Below, one piece after another: positions 45,231-57,216 of a DNA stretch of 64,000 nt (positions are counted from its first letter, which is position 1; every line of letters begins with the position of its first letter). The stretch is from Polytrichum commune (lineage: Eukaryota > Streptophyta > Polytrichopsida > Polytrichales > Polytrichaceae). A program made the position numbers and the translations under genes. The notes under the pieces are model-generated. The model searched no databases, was not told the origin of the DNA, and was given only the letters and a program-made list of their open reading frames with translations. The stretch lies in NCBI GenBank assembly GCA_950295325.1, contig OX485805.1, positions 15,921,501-15,985,500 on the forward strand, read 5' to 3'.

Positions 45231-48038
45231 GGGTGGGTGGGTGGGAAGAGGATGGTGTCATGTGCCCATCCCCCCTCACCAAGGACCGGTAGCCCCCATA
45301 GATGGGCGTCCCACATTGTATGTTGTGCAAGGACCGGTGCCAAAGAACGGGCGGTCCTAACGGCCAAGAGGAGGACATGTGCCGGTTAGAGAGCTCCAGT
45401 GACCGGATCGGCCGGTCGCCTTGGTTACTAAAGGCCACTTTGTTCTTCCAAGTCCTTTTTTTTGAGGGGTACTCCTAGGGCTCCTTGCTCTTGCATCATG
45501 CACTCTTTGTACACTCAAAGCCTAGTTGTGAGAAGAAATGAAAAGGAAAGAAGAGATAGAAAATGATTGTATGTTATATCGTCGGAGTTCTCATCGTGAA
45601 TTAAAGTGAACTCATGGGAACGTGTATCTCATGATGTTTTCAAGAATTTGGATCTTAATAACAAGTAATACATATATAAAATACAATGTGATAGTAAGTG
45701 TCAGGTTTAATAAACTTAAAAAAATCCAAAGACTATGCAAATGTATCAAAAATCAATTATAAACAACATCCAATCATGATTTCAACTGAAAGTAAAATAT
45801 AAAATATTTATAAATTTCCATAGATGACATTTGTACCACTTGTGGACACCATGAACACATAATTTGAAATTCATTCAATAAATGTACAAAAATTCTTGTG
45901 CAAGTCAAATATCAAAAGTTAAACCAGGATGACTTTCATTACCGGTCGCCTTCATAAAATGTGACATCTTATTACTCACCAAATTTGGTGAGAAAGTAGG
46001 AAATTGGAATAAACCGGCACCCCACATAGAAGTACCCCTTCATTAAATGGGTGACATCACTCATTCTAAAAATAATGTCACCCATTTCTCACCCACTTAA
46101 AAATTGGACCGACACTTGCATATGGAACTTGGCCCTTAATGGTGGGTTTTCTTCTTGTGGTGGGGTCGTTTCTTGTACTAGTTGAGATGGAATTATGGTG
46201 TGGGCTTGTTGGAGGGCATCTTATTTTTGTTTGATTTCATCTGAGGTTAAGATTTTAGTTTGGTTGGGATTTTGAATAAGTTAGAGGGGGAGGTTCAAGG
46301 ATAGGAAGACTACTAAACATCCTTGTTGTTTTTTGTTTTTTTTTTTTTCAATCATCTAGGTTGGGTAGCAGCCGGCAAGCAGAACTCGATTGGCCACCAG
46401 CAGGCTTCAATGTACAAAGGAGATATTTGGGGAAAAGCAAGAGATACTTGGGGAAAAACAAGGGAGATGCTTGAAAGAGCTTCAATATATTCGAAAAATC
46501 CAATAGAGTACTCCAAACGCAAGGACAACCCAAACATAGAATGCCCAGCCAACCTAACAGAGATGGTGCAAAAAGCAACATCTCATCTAAAACTAACAAC
46601 TTTGAAATCTTGTATAATATGTGCATATTGATTTTAAGAATGTTCACCGTTTTAACACCAAATTTATGTGTTGGATTTGGGTTCATAATATTCTTCAATT
46701 GTTATCAATTGTTTCATTCTAATAATATATGTACATTGTTTCACACGAGTTTTCAAACCTACTTCTCTCAATGCAGTGCTTTGTTGTGAGATTAAACATG
46801 GTATAATTTTGAATAGAATCTAGTTGTTCCCAACCCTACCCATTGTATAGACTCATCTGAATAATGTTATGTCATCTATCAATGTAATTCTAAACTTTTA
46901 TAGAATTTTAAATATGAATTTAAATAATACACACTTTGGTGCAATGAAAACCCCTATTAAGTGCTTTCAAGAATAATCAAATTCTACTTAACATGAATCA
47001 ATATTCATCGATTAAAGTGATGGTTTTGGCATCGTTGACTTTAGTAATATATATAAATTTAAACTTGAAATATAAATATTGATGACCATGGCTACACTAA
47101 TGATGGTGTATATTGTGGACCACATTATTGAGCTCATCCCAAATTCACTATATTAAGGTTTGTAATGTGGGTGCACACTATTCACCAGCCCAAATTATAT
47201 AATATAAGAGGTTTTCTTCATAAATTATAGTATATTTATTTAATTATAAATAATGTTTTTGAAAGATTAAAAATAAGGTGAATGAGACTAATGTGGACAC
47301 CTCCAACTTTGTAGAATCATCCAAGCGACGGATTCGAGCATTAAAAGCATGAGCATGTTAGCGATTGTGCATAGAGACCAAAGAGTTTGAAATCGTTGAA
47401 ATTGGAGTTGACTGAGGTGTTGATCTAGGCTCCGGATTCAAATATTCTTTGCTTCCCAATCTAGTGTTATAGGGGGTAAGATAAAATGTTGCCAAATTGG
47501 CTTTTCAATGTAGAATCTCCATAATACAAGTTGGTTAGCACCTTAGAGCCACATGATGCCTCCTAATTTAAGTGACATTAAAGTATATTTGGACAAATCA
47601 CTTGTCCAAAAATAATAAGAGATGTGTACTTGTGGGGGGGGGGGACAAAAACATCAGACGACAACATGAAATACAACAATACAACAACCAACACTTCAAA
47701 TGTTTGTATTATATGTCCTTTGTGGCGAAAATAAACCCCCCCCCCCTCACCTCAACCATTTCATTTGCACTAACCTCTACCAACTCCTTAGCTAGGGTAG
47801 AGCCATGTGCTTCAATATTTTAGTCCATATATTGGCCTACCTTTGCCATTATGCGCCATGCTTGTTCACATATTCAATTTTGCTCATTTGTTTATGACAT
47901 TTTAGGCTCAACAAAAGTATCATGCATGTAGTAGACCTTGTAAGGGGTCACTAAAAGCCCCCTCTAAAGGGTTCAATTGATTATTTATCAATTAACCTAT
48001 TTATTATGATAATTAGAAGTTAAAAGAGGAAGGATAAT
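45231..48038. other. No recognised gene; palindromes at 45975-46086
   Basis: CTCACCAAATTTGGTGAG (45975-45992) is a perfect 18-bp palindrome. AATGGGTGACAT ... ATGTCACCCATT (about 46046-46086) is a perfect 12-bp inverted repeat. The rest is AT-rich with short poly-G/poly-C runs at 47634-47643 and 47737-47746. The plus frame at 46323-46631 follows a pyrimidine tract ending in TAG and might be a host exon, but no family is recognised. Confidence 0.4.
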
Positions 48039-48195
48039 ATAACATTATTTAAATCCATAACTATGTTTTTTGGGACTGACAATATTCCACAAAATGTTCC
48101 CCACATTCAAACTGAATACGGGGAATATTTGGGGATATTCCATGGAATACTCTCAATTCCACATAACATTGTTATGGATCTGAATATTGTTATGA
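48039..48195. mobile_element. MITE (family M, copy 2)
   Basis: The arms 48039-48066 and about 48165-48195 are inverted repeats (ATAACATTATTTAAATCCAT against ATAACAATATTCAGATCCAT). A GGGACTGACAATATTCCA block lies inside the left arm and recurs in copy 1 at 19550-19566. The interior is longer than in copy 1. Confidence 0.55.
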
Positions 48196-48289
48196 AGGTT
48201 GGTTGAATGACTTTAGGTATAATTGAAAGCCTAAATTTTGGGCATTACAAAATATTGGTAGGACATGACTAAGCCAAAATCAATTAGGA

Positions 48290-48430
48290 GTTAAAACATG
48301 ATTTGAAGGATCTAAAATAATTACACTTCAAAATCATCAAACAAATGGAACTACTATGTTAATTTGACTAGTGATTTGTTATATCTACCCTTTGACCTAG
48401 TAAGATACCCCTTGACAAGGAAGGATTTTG
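48290..48430 (+). repeat. Dispersed repeat, first copy
   Basis: TTGACTAGTGATTTGTTATA ... TTTGACCTAGTAAGATACCC at 48360-48420 matches 62295-62355 with a modest number of differences, and looser similarity extends upstream of both. The element type is unknown. Confidence 0.5.
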
Positions 48431-51025
48431 TTTTAAGAGTGTCTTTTGACACTGCAAAATCAATGACGGATGAATTTTTGAATGAAAATAAAAAAGGAAA
48501 TCATTTTTGAAAATGATCTACCCCCCGGAAAGTTTTACGAAAAAAACTAAAAAAATTCCAAAAAATCCCAAAAAAAAATCCAAAATTATGAGCTGATCTG
48601 TGAAGACAAATTTATAAATTTTGTGGAATTTTTTTGAACCATCTATGAAACTTTCTGGACAAGGGGGATTGTTCATTGTTTAGAAAAGTAGCATCTTAGC
48701 AACCCTTCCTATCAAGTCAGTCTTAATAAATATGCCCCTTTCCTATCCCTAGAGTATTGGTCTTCCATTAAGCACAAGGGAATTACTTGTCTAGATATAT
48801 TTAGATTGTTTTCCCATTGACTTTTTGTTTTCAACCAAAAATATATAAAAAATTCGCTCTACATAGCCCATAATGGTAGTCACACCAAATTTATTCCAGT
48901 ACATTCAATATGATGTCTCCTTGAGGAGTTTTATGATTCTCCTATATATGTAATTATAAATACTTGGGAGTTAACAAGGTTTGGCGCCTTCATGTTGGCA
49001 TAGGACAAGTGCACAACGCTTATCGATTGGCTCAATTAAATTGGACATTAATAGCAACTAAAAATTGCTTGGAGTGAGAGGAATAATACTTCTTAACAAA
49101 GCAATTCGCAAATATTTTTGCAAGTGGTTTAGTTTCAATGTCATGCAACCAATAGTCATCCCAATCAAGTGGTGGGATCATGCAACTTCAACACCTTCAA
49201 ATAATGCTTGTGGAGAATAGAGATTATCACAATGGGCATCCTGTTAAACTATGGAGATGCATCCACTAACGGATTTGTTCTTCACAACAATTTTTGTTGT
49301 GATCATATAGTATCACATCAATATTGTTCTTAGATTGCCATTTTAATCCGAGCAAACACATTGTAGTAGTGCAAATAGCTTGTGGATAGAATCACATTAC
49401 TTGCAATATATCCTCTCGTATGTGACATAAATTTTCATCACCATATCATTAAATGGATGTGGCATTATAACTTTGATTATACTATTTTTGATACTCACGA
49501 TATACATTGTATGTACGTAGTTACTTATACTGTAGGTTGATAGCATGTTGGGCATGAAATGCTCAAAATTTAATTAATTAAAAAAATAGGAAGTCCTTTG
49601 AAATATTTATGAAAAGATCAAGAAATTATGTATAAGATGGTCAATTTTTAAGACATATAACATACTTTACACAAGTTAGTTGTCGACAACTTTGAACGAT
49701 TGCAATTTAGCAATCGATTAGGCACATGGATTATTGGTCGATCGCTCAACAATACTCAACTTCCTTGGTTGGCTATTGGACATTAATTGACTTCCATGGT
49801 CGACTGTTGGACATCGATAAACTAGTCGGCTTCAATGGGAGCTCAATGGTTGTCAATAGAGCTCAAGGGATGCAAGGGAGGAGCGTTAGCTTAATCACAT
49901 CATATTAATTGCCCACAATCATTACAATGGGGGCTTATATTAGCAAGCCCCACCTCACATTGGCTTCATTCCCAAAGTTCTCCATTAATCTAGCTTGTTA
50001 TCGCAAGCTTTGCATATGAAGAACAAACATGAAAGAGGGTTGATGATTTTTATGTATATTAGGGAAATATGTTTTTACAAGATGTGGAACATACATTTAT
50101 CCCAAGCCTTCTCCCGAGTGGACTCTTCATACCACGTACAAACTAATGTGAGTGTAAAAAAACATGTATTATTTGAGGAATAACCACACATAGTATACAC
50201 AAGGGATGTGTAAATTTAAATTAGTGTGTACATCTAAGAATGTTATTAAATGTTTGCAGTACATGTAGATGTACAAGAGGGTCCTTGAGGTTTAGAGGAA
50301 AAAAGACCAAAAATGTGTTAATTTCATCTAATTTATGTCTTCATCCATTAGTATCTCATGGGAATGTTTCCCAACACCTATCCTATCCATTATTATTAGG
50401 ATTTGCATGTTGGGTTACAAGTTTTACAAAATAGAGGTTCTTAGAGTGCTTGCCAGGTCCCTTGAATTTCACTCTCCGAATTGTGGATAAGGTATTGTAT
50501 ATTTGTTTTTGTTTGTTTGATGCAATCATTCAATTACATGTTATGCATGAAAGAATATTCAATGACTTTCTCATTGGAGAATAAAAGTATATTTTTCATG
50601 TAATAATTGTTGATTCTTATTTTGTGTATGTAATGAAGGCATTTATCACACTATTTTGAGAAACTTAGTATAAATATGTGAGCCCATTTTTCTAGTCTAC
50701 CATCACTATGTATACATTTGTTTTTCTTTATAAATTTCTCATATATAGGGGGTTTAATGTGACAGTGACCCATACACGTCATTTGGGTTTCCAATATAGA
50801 GTCCACCCACCCACCCCCCCCCCCCCCGCCGGCTGCTTGGCAAGGTTCAATTCATATACTTGTGCACCTTAGGCAACCTTTGGTGTTAATCCAATCTACA
50901 TTAACACCTAGGTACAAACTTACATCTACATAGAAGTATTGTAGAGAACATGTGATTAACCATGTGAAACCATATTTTATTTATCATAAATACCATTCAC
51001 AATCCAAAATACTCTTAAATCCAAT
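48431..51025. other. No recognised feature
   Basis: AT-rich sequence with a C-run near 50812-50827. The open frames at 49726-49908, 49995-50183 and 50240-50434 are short and unassigned. Confidence 0.4.
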
Positions 51026-53790
51026 TCAATCAAACACAATGCATAATACAAGATAGTCGACATTCCAACAAATATGAACACATGGAGATTCATCACAATC
51101 CTCTTGAGGTACAAAATTCCTAGTCCTTTGTGACTCGCCCGAGGCTAAGCTCGGGGGAGGTGTATGGTAATCATTATCATCGAGAGCTTCACCTACACCC
51201 AATTCATCATCCATGTTTGTATAATCGTGAGATCGGGAGTTGGATTCTTGACCATTGTTTGTCATGCCCCCAAGTCGTTTGGGCGGAGTACCAACAATCG
51301 GTATCCCAGTTAATATAACATTTTAGATCTTTTTGCATCTATTATGTCATTTGTTGGTGGATGGGCAATTGTGGTGACCGTGGTTGTCCTCCATGCTTGC
51401 ACCACCCTTTGTTTTGTTTTTGTTTTTGTTTATTATTTTATTTTTTGCCCCCCACCCATTCTAGTGGTGCGTTTGAAGTTTGTCAAAGCAATATTAGGGG
51501 TGGTCAGGCCAGGGTGGGTGAAGGGGCACGCATCTCGATGGTGGCATTGATCAACTTGGGATTTATACGGGGTATTGGGGCCCATCGTGCAATGTGTTGT
51601 GCCAAGGTAGCATCCAAGTCGGAGTTTGTTGTTCAACTACCTATAGATTGCAATGGTCTACCTCACAATGGAGTTGGACATGCCCTCACCGTGTGGAATG
51701 GGAATTGATGGTGTAGTCTTTGTGGGTTGTTGATTTGGTGTCGACAACATAGGAGGGGGGGACATCATCGGGGATGGGTGATATGACAAGCGGGTTGTTG
51801 GACTTCATCCACGTCCATCCAGTTGCCATCCTTTTCAATACCCTCATCCACGTCGGGTTTGGCTATAACATCTTTATGCATATTGGGTTCAAGTGCGACC
51901 GACACATTGGGTATGGTCTCTGTTGGCGTAGTTAGATGCACATTCAAATTTGAGAGAAATACCCGACTGGCGATGTTGAACCACATGTGAAGCTCATTGT
52001 CTTTCATGGCATCATCACTGTCAAATGCAAATGAATCATTGGGGTTGTCAAGGCCCAAGTTCCATCCATCGTGCTTGCCGTCACTATCATTGTTTGGAGG
52101 CCCTAAAGAATCTATGTTGGGTTTGACGAGTGGTCATCATTGATATCCTTGTCGATTGAGTAGTCGAAGTCTTTGGACATCATGTTCATTAGATAGCATG
52201 CAGCCAAATCCCAATCCACCCTCTCCCACACCAACCATGCATTGGTATAAATGTATACTAAATTTTCTGCCTTAGCCAAACTCAACCGGTTCCTAGTTCT
52301 GTTGTGCACAAATGGAATGTTGGTTTTCATGGCTAGAGGCATATTGGCAAATGCTTCTCTACGCTCCCTAAATGCTTGAAAATTCAACCACAACCCAATT
52401 GTATGAACCAGCAATGCTTGTGTCAACCTTTTCATGTCATCCAAGAATCTTGATTTAACAATAACATCTTCATGGATGTTAAGGTCATCCAATAAATACG
52501 GATTTAACATTGGGCATGCATGGTGGAGGTCCACCGACTATAAAATCCTTCTTAGGCTAATGTGACGAGATTGTGGGCTAAGTTGAAAGGATGATTTCTA
52601 AGGCTAAGCACATGTTTTTCCAAGTTCTTCATCGTCAACCAAGCCTTGCCCACTATTCGCTTTGTGCCATCAAACACTCTCAGTGTTTTTAACACCTCTT
52701 GCGACATGTGATATTAATCATTGCAACTAACGCAAAAAAAAAAATTCATTCACATTTGATGTGCATCTATGGCACACTTCCTTCGATTGTCGCTCCCCCA
52801 AATCAACTTATTCACATAGGCGGTCCAATCAAGATGTATGAACCTTTGTTCAAATGTATGTTTGACCTTGATGAATCAATTGATCATTAGAAAGTTGGTG
52901 GCAAATTGCGTGGACCTGGGCGTCTTCAATCCCAAATTGGGTGAATAAATAAAGAAGATTGATGTAGGACATTGGTGGACCCAAATGTATTTGACAATGT
53001 CCTTCACCTTGTCCACAATGTCCTTCATCCATTGTTGTTTTCCCCAATTCTTCAACAAAAAGTTCAAGCAAAGTGCCACATACTCTTGCCAATATATGGG
53101 TGGTCATTCACAACTAATATTTCTAGCCATATTGTTCATGGCCACCTCATTGTCAAAGCACGTTTGGACAATATTTTTTTGTGTCCACTCCCGCAATATA
53201 TCTTTTGACCTTGGTGGTGACATAATCGGTGTCCAACTTGTTACCGGTTGTGTTGATGGAACCAAAGAACACATCACCTGCTGGACAAATTTTCATGACG
53301 TTCATCAAAGGCCAATGAACAACATTCTCCCATCCGTCCGAATAGACAGAGCAATCATATTTGTGGATGGACAATTTTGTTTTCAACTCCACTAATATTT
53401 GGGTATTGAATCATGCATTGTCAAGTAAAATTTTATGCATTGCATAAAAAACTAGTAGTTTATATAATAATTTTGCCTCGTTGGTTGCCCTCATGACCTT
53501 GACGAACGTATGATAACGGACAATACTAATGGGATATTAGCCTCATATAAGGTTTGTGACCATTTCGTATCCAACTCACGTTTCTTGGAATATTGCATGC
53601 ATTTCTCTAGGCGCATTTGACATTTGTCGGGTTCCAGAGTCTCCTTGGACCCACCTCCCTTGCTACCGATGGAGCAATTTGACTTCAATTCGCATTGAAC
53701 TATGCATTGCATGAAGCCTGTTGTTGGGAGCCAACCACATCGTCTCCTCCATCCTCAATGTAATCATTCAAAACTTCATCTAGATCTACT
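51026..53790 (-). pseudogene. hAT-superfamily (DUF659) transposase relic
   Basis: On the minus strand the parts appear in the right order. First come W-S-Q-T-L-Y-E-A-N-I-P-L (53530-53580; families have a F-x-x-x-G-I-P-F block). Next is the DUF659 core CSVYSDGWENVVHWPLMNVM (53300-53360). Then a frame with W-Q-E-Y-V-A-L-C-L-N-F-L-L-K and T-Q-F-A-T-N-F-L (52880-53100), matching the conserved C-A-A-H-C-L-N-L and R-F-A-T-N-F blocks. Finally H-A-C-P-M-L-N-P-Y and R-T-R-N-R-L-S-L-A-K (52290-52530), matching the L-H-A-A-x-x-x-L-N-P and K-R-N-R-L parts of the dimerisation region. Stops and frameshifts separate them. The acidic tail frames (51026-51265, 51765-52058) may be the C-terminus. No BED zinc finger or terminal repeats were identified. 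Confidence 0.75.
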
Positions 53791-55470
53791 AGTCAAACAT
53801 TGTGTATTATGAACAATCTTGAGTTAAAACATTTGATAGTGGACTTTAGATTTGTCATCTATTGCATTATTACAACTTCATTTCTCTACTTTTGCAAGGA
53901 CTCTCCCCTAATTTTGTAACTAACACATCAACTAATGGTCCAATAGTTTGGCTCTTTGAAGCCTCCTCTACATTCCTTTGCAAGACCCAGACCTCCTACT
54001 CCTCCAACTAGTGTTATGTGGATCTTTATATGCAACATCAAGACAATGTGCTTTGCAAGGGGTGGTGCATTGGTTGCATGTTAATTTATAGTCGTTTTTC
54101 CACTTGTTAAAACGACATGTTTGAAGATAATTATGCTCATGAGAGTGAGTCAAGGGTTGGCTCTTGGATAATTTAACTTAAGGGAGCAATATAGTTGCCG
54201 CCCACCGTTGCAACCTCCTTGAGTCTTATAGAGTCTACTCCCTTGGATTCTAGCTCTCCACCACATCACATCTTGGAGCCTTCAAAGAAAAAGATGAAAC
54301 TAGCAAACAAAACATACCTCAATGAAGGTTGAGTATGATAAAGTAAGTAGTAGTGTATCATTAATGCATAAATAAGTAACTACACTTACTACTATGGCCC
54401 ACCATAATTTTGAAATACCATTATATATTTGGTCATGTAACTTGTCTTCACCCACGACGGGTTAAGGCCTCTTACGAATTTAAAACCTAGGTTGAATTTT
54501 TCTCCTTTCTAGATTCAATAGAATTTTATTGGATTTATATTTATATACATGTAAATTGAATAAACTTGTTGTGAATTTAATGCATGTTTATGGAGATTTT
54601 CAATGTTGATTTGAGATTGATACATGTAATATGTGAAGGTGGCTTTGGTGGTTAAAGTTAATAAAAGGAGGGAGGGATAATTAATCATGATGTTGAGGTG
54701 ACTTAATGGTATGAGATTATAAAAAATCACTTTCAAGACTTCAATATATTCAAAATTCATGAGATTTGAATTATTGAGCATCGTAGGTGCATACGTTACT
54801 GCAGATAGTGAATTCACTAAGGAGATTTTTTGAAGTTGCAAAATACGAGCAGATTGCTCTTGCATTACCTCAAGTCAAACTATCATAAATTATGGGATGT
54901 ATATGGAAGTAGGTGAGTAGTTTGTAATCAATGAGAACTGGTATATGAAGGTGTGAACTACCTCTAGCTAGAAGATATGTTGTATGTAATTACTAATAAA
55001 ACCCCACCTCATAGTACTTTGAGTTACATTGCCTAGCATTGTGCCCACTCAAAGTGTGCCACACATTCTCATATGTGCTTCAATGCTTTCAAATAGAAAA
55101 ATTTGAATTTTTGAAATTGCGAAGCTAGAGTGTTCCAACATTGCATAGGGTAAGAGGTTATGGACTACATAACCAACTAAAGAAGAGTGGATGATGAGTT
55201 GCGACAACATCGAGACATTCATCCATTCAAGACATTTATGGGCACAAATGGGGAACTCTATAACATTTGTGTGCACCACATGCAGTAATTGTTTAGGGGC
55301 TATTTATTACCAAAGCATGAATTAAAGGTTCCCTATAATTACTTGATTCTCTAAAACGGCTTATTTATTTGCACCCTATCATTAGTTATATTTCCCATGC
55401 CAATGCAATTTATCGTCGTCATCGTCATCGTCTCTCTCTCTCTCTATATATATATATAAAGAAATCCATG
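53791..55470. other. No recognised feature
   Basis: The minus-strand open frames at 53968-54153, 54515-54865 and 55049-55279 show no clear domain. The first has several cysteines and histidines and lies upstream of the hAT relic, where a BED finger would be expected, but its spacing does not fit. A CT/TA tract runs at about 55430-55458. Confidence 0.35.
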
Positions 55471-55722
55471 TGTGAGGTCAAACCCACCACCCTTAAGCGT
55501 CCTAGTCCGGGTATGGGTTTGAGAATCACATGTCTTATGTCGAGAATCGTAGAAACATGAAATTCAACTTCAACTCTCCACCAATGCACTAGTCGTGCTA
55601 GTCTTTATTAACTTCTTCCAAGAGTTCACAAGCACCCTTCCTCCTACTCACCCCTTAGAGCATGTTTCACTCTCCATGTGAGAGTGATTAGCTCACTACT
55701 ACTCCTTTTTAATGATTTTCAT

Positions 55723-55908
55723 TTATTTTGAAACTTTCTTAGCTTCACACTTTGCTTGAGACAATGATGCCTCGATACCACTAGTATCGTGTATGGTTAC
55801 TCCCTTAGCCGACTCAAGCTCCCAAGTCATAGTCTTTGCCACACATGCCCTTGCCGATATTCCTCTTGAGCTTTTGGTCTTAGCAAAACTTTCACTTGTT
55901 GAATCCAT
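55723..55908 (-). CDS. Small conserved ORF inside LTR A3
   Basis: A 61-residue frame starting M-D-S-T-S-E-S-F-A-K-T-K, with the core SSRGISARACVAKTMTWELE. It is the counterpart of the frame in LTR A1 (32883-33062). About 19 of 32 core residues agree although the DNA has diverged, with silent differences such as GTA/GTG and GCT/GCA in the A-C-V-A-K block. The tail beyond the core differs between copies. No family recognised. Confidence 0.4.
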   Translation of the reverse strand: MDSTSESFAKTKSSRGISARACVAKTMTWELESAKGVTIHDTSGIEASLSQAKCEAKKVSK

Positions 55909-56170
55909 GAATTAATGGCCAACTCCTCAGCTTGATAGCAACCTCGCACTTGATGCCCGCTCCGCAACTTAGTGTCAACTCCACGTTTAATGTCAACCCT
56001 GTAGCTTAGCACCAACTTTGTATCTTAATGCCACCATGTAGCCACACACTTAACCAACAATCTAAGGTAGGGTGTAGCTTGAACCAACCAAAGACTAATT
56101 AAGTGGGAGGCTAATTAGGCTAGTAGGCACTAATTAACTAATAAACCCAACTCTTAGCTGTGGCTACTTC

Positions 56171-56400
56171 TAACTAAATAAACCCAGCTCCTTCATAAAC
56201 CCAGCTCCTTACTTTTAATTAAATAAACCCAGCTCCTTCATAAACCCAGCTCCTTACTTTTAATTAAATAAACCCAGCTCCTTCATAAACCCAGCTCCTT
56301 ACTTCTAACTAATAAACCCAGCTCCTTCATAAACCCAGCTCCTTACTTATAATTAAATAAACCCAGCTCCTTCATAAACCCAACTCCTTAGCTGCGGCTA
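56171..56400 (-). repeat. 45-bp tandem repeat in LTR A3, 5 copies
   Basis: Units containing two copies of AAACCCAGCTCCTT start at 56176, 56221, 56266, 56311 and 56355. They are nearly identical, so the expansion is recent compared with the LTR as a whole. Confidence 0.9.
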
Positions 56401-56555
56401 CTTCTAACTAAGTTTCTCCACCCTCAACCACAAAAAACCAGAAAATGAACAAAAGAGAGCTTCTCCAAGGCCTCCCCCTAATTCACCTACCTAATTCCAC
56501 TAAGTCCCCTACCTAATTCCACATTTTTTCCCGAGCTTTAAGAACTCAACTTCCT

Positions 56556-56640
56556 AGAGAAGAGAGAGAGAGAGAGAGAGAGAAGAGAAAGAGAAGTGAA
56601 GAGAGGAAGAGGAAGAGGAAGAGAAGAGAGAAAATGGAAT
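56556..56640. repeat. (GA)n and purine-rich tract
   Basis: A pure (GA)n run of about 26 bases, followed by degenerate GAGAAG/GGAAGA repeats. On the LTR A3 coding strand this is a CT-rich tract in the position of the CT tracts of LTRs A1 and A2b, so it is probably part of the transcribed leader. Confidence 0.8.
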
Positions 56641-57216
56641 GAGGGAGAGAGATGAGGAGGGTGAGAGGATAGGAGTGAAGGAAGGTGCACCCAAGACCAC
56701 AACCTTCTAATCCTCTCCTACTTAGTAGGACCTTATCCTATCCACTAAACCCTCACCCCCTAAACCAACAAGAACATGTTCTAATTCAAACATTTAAATC
56801 AAAGGCACTTCCCCTTGCCTCATCAAGCACTACTCCTCTAATCAAAACACTCCCTAATGTCACTAAGCTTTTAATTCACCACACAAAATGGCTTAAGGCC
56901 TAAACATAAATCCACACCAAGCCTCACTCTTTTTATACTTTTGATCATTTTAACAACACTCCAAATGCAATTCTAAGTAGATCCTAAACATAGAACAAAT
57001 ATGAGCACTCATTTTGGGCTCATACCATGTCCATACATGCTATGCAAACATGGCTCCATACAAGTCGTTGCAAGATTTTTGTTCTTGAGGATCATATTAC
57101 AAAACATGCAACAACACCTTTTACCACATACGTTGAATGCATTTCATTCATCCAATGTGCAACATGCTTACAAACAAATCATACTAAACATAAACCCTAG
57201 GATCCTAAAATCTATA

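Larger units (their letters stand above)
55471..57024 (-). mobile_element. Solo LTR, family A (copy A3)
   Basis: On the minus strand it begins TATGAGCCCAAAATGAGTGC and ends with the family tail (CCCGGACTAGGACGCTTAAG ... GACCTCACA). The perfect 5-bp target duplication CCATG flanks it (55466-55470, 57025-57029). It contains a 45-bp tandem repeat, a GA-rich (CT-rich on its own strand) leader tract at 56556-56650 and a small reading frame. It is closest to A2b in its first several hundred bases. Confidence 0.92.

Noticed and set aside
46323..46631. Plus-strand frame after a pyrimidine tract as a host exon
   Set aside because: The tract and TAG resemble an acceptor site, but no protein family or neighbouring exon supports it.
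53968..54153. Cys/His-containing frame as the BED finger of the hAT relic
   Set aside because: The cysteine and histidine spacing does not fit a BED finger, so only the transposase body was annotated.
54515..55279. Minus-strand leucine-rich frames as an NB-LRR relic
   Set aside because: Leucine content is high but the spacing of a leucine-rich repeat is not kept and no P-loop or other NB motif is seen.
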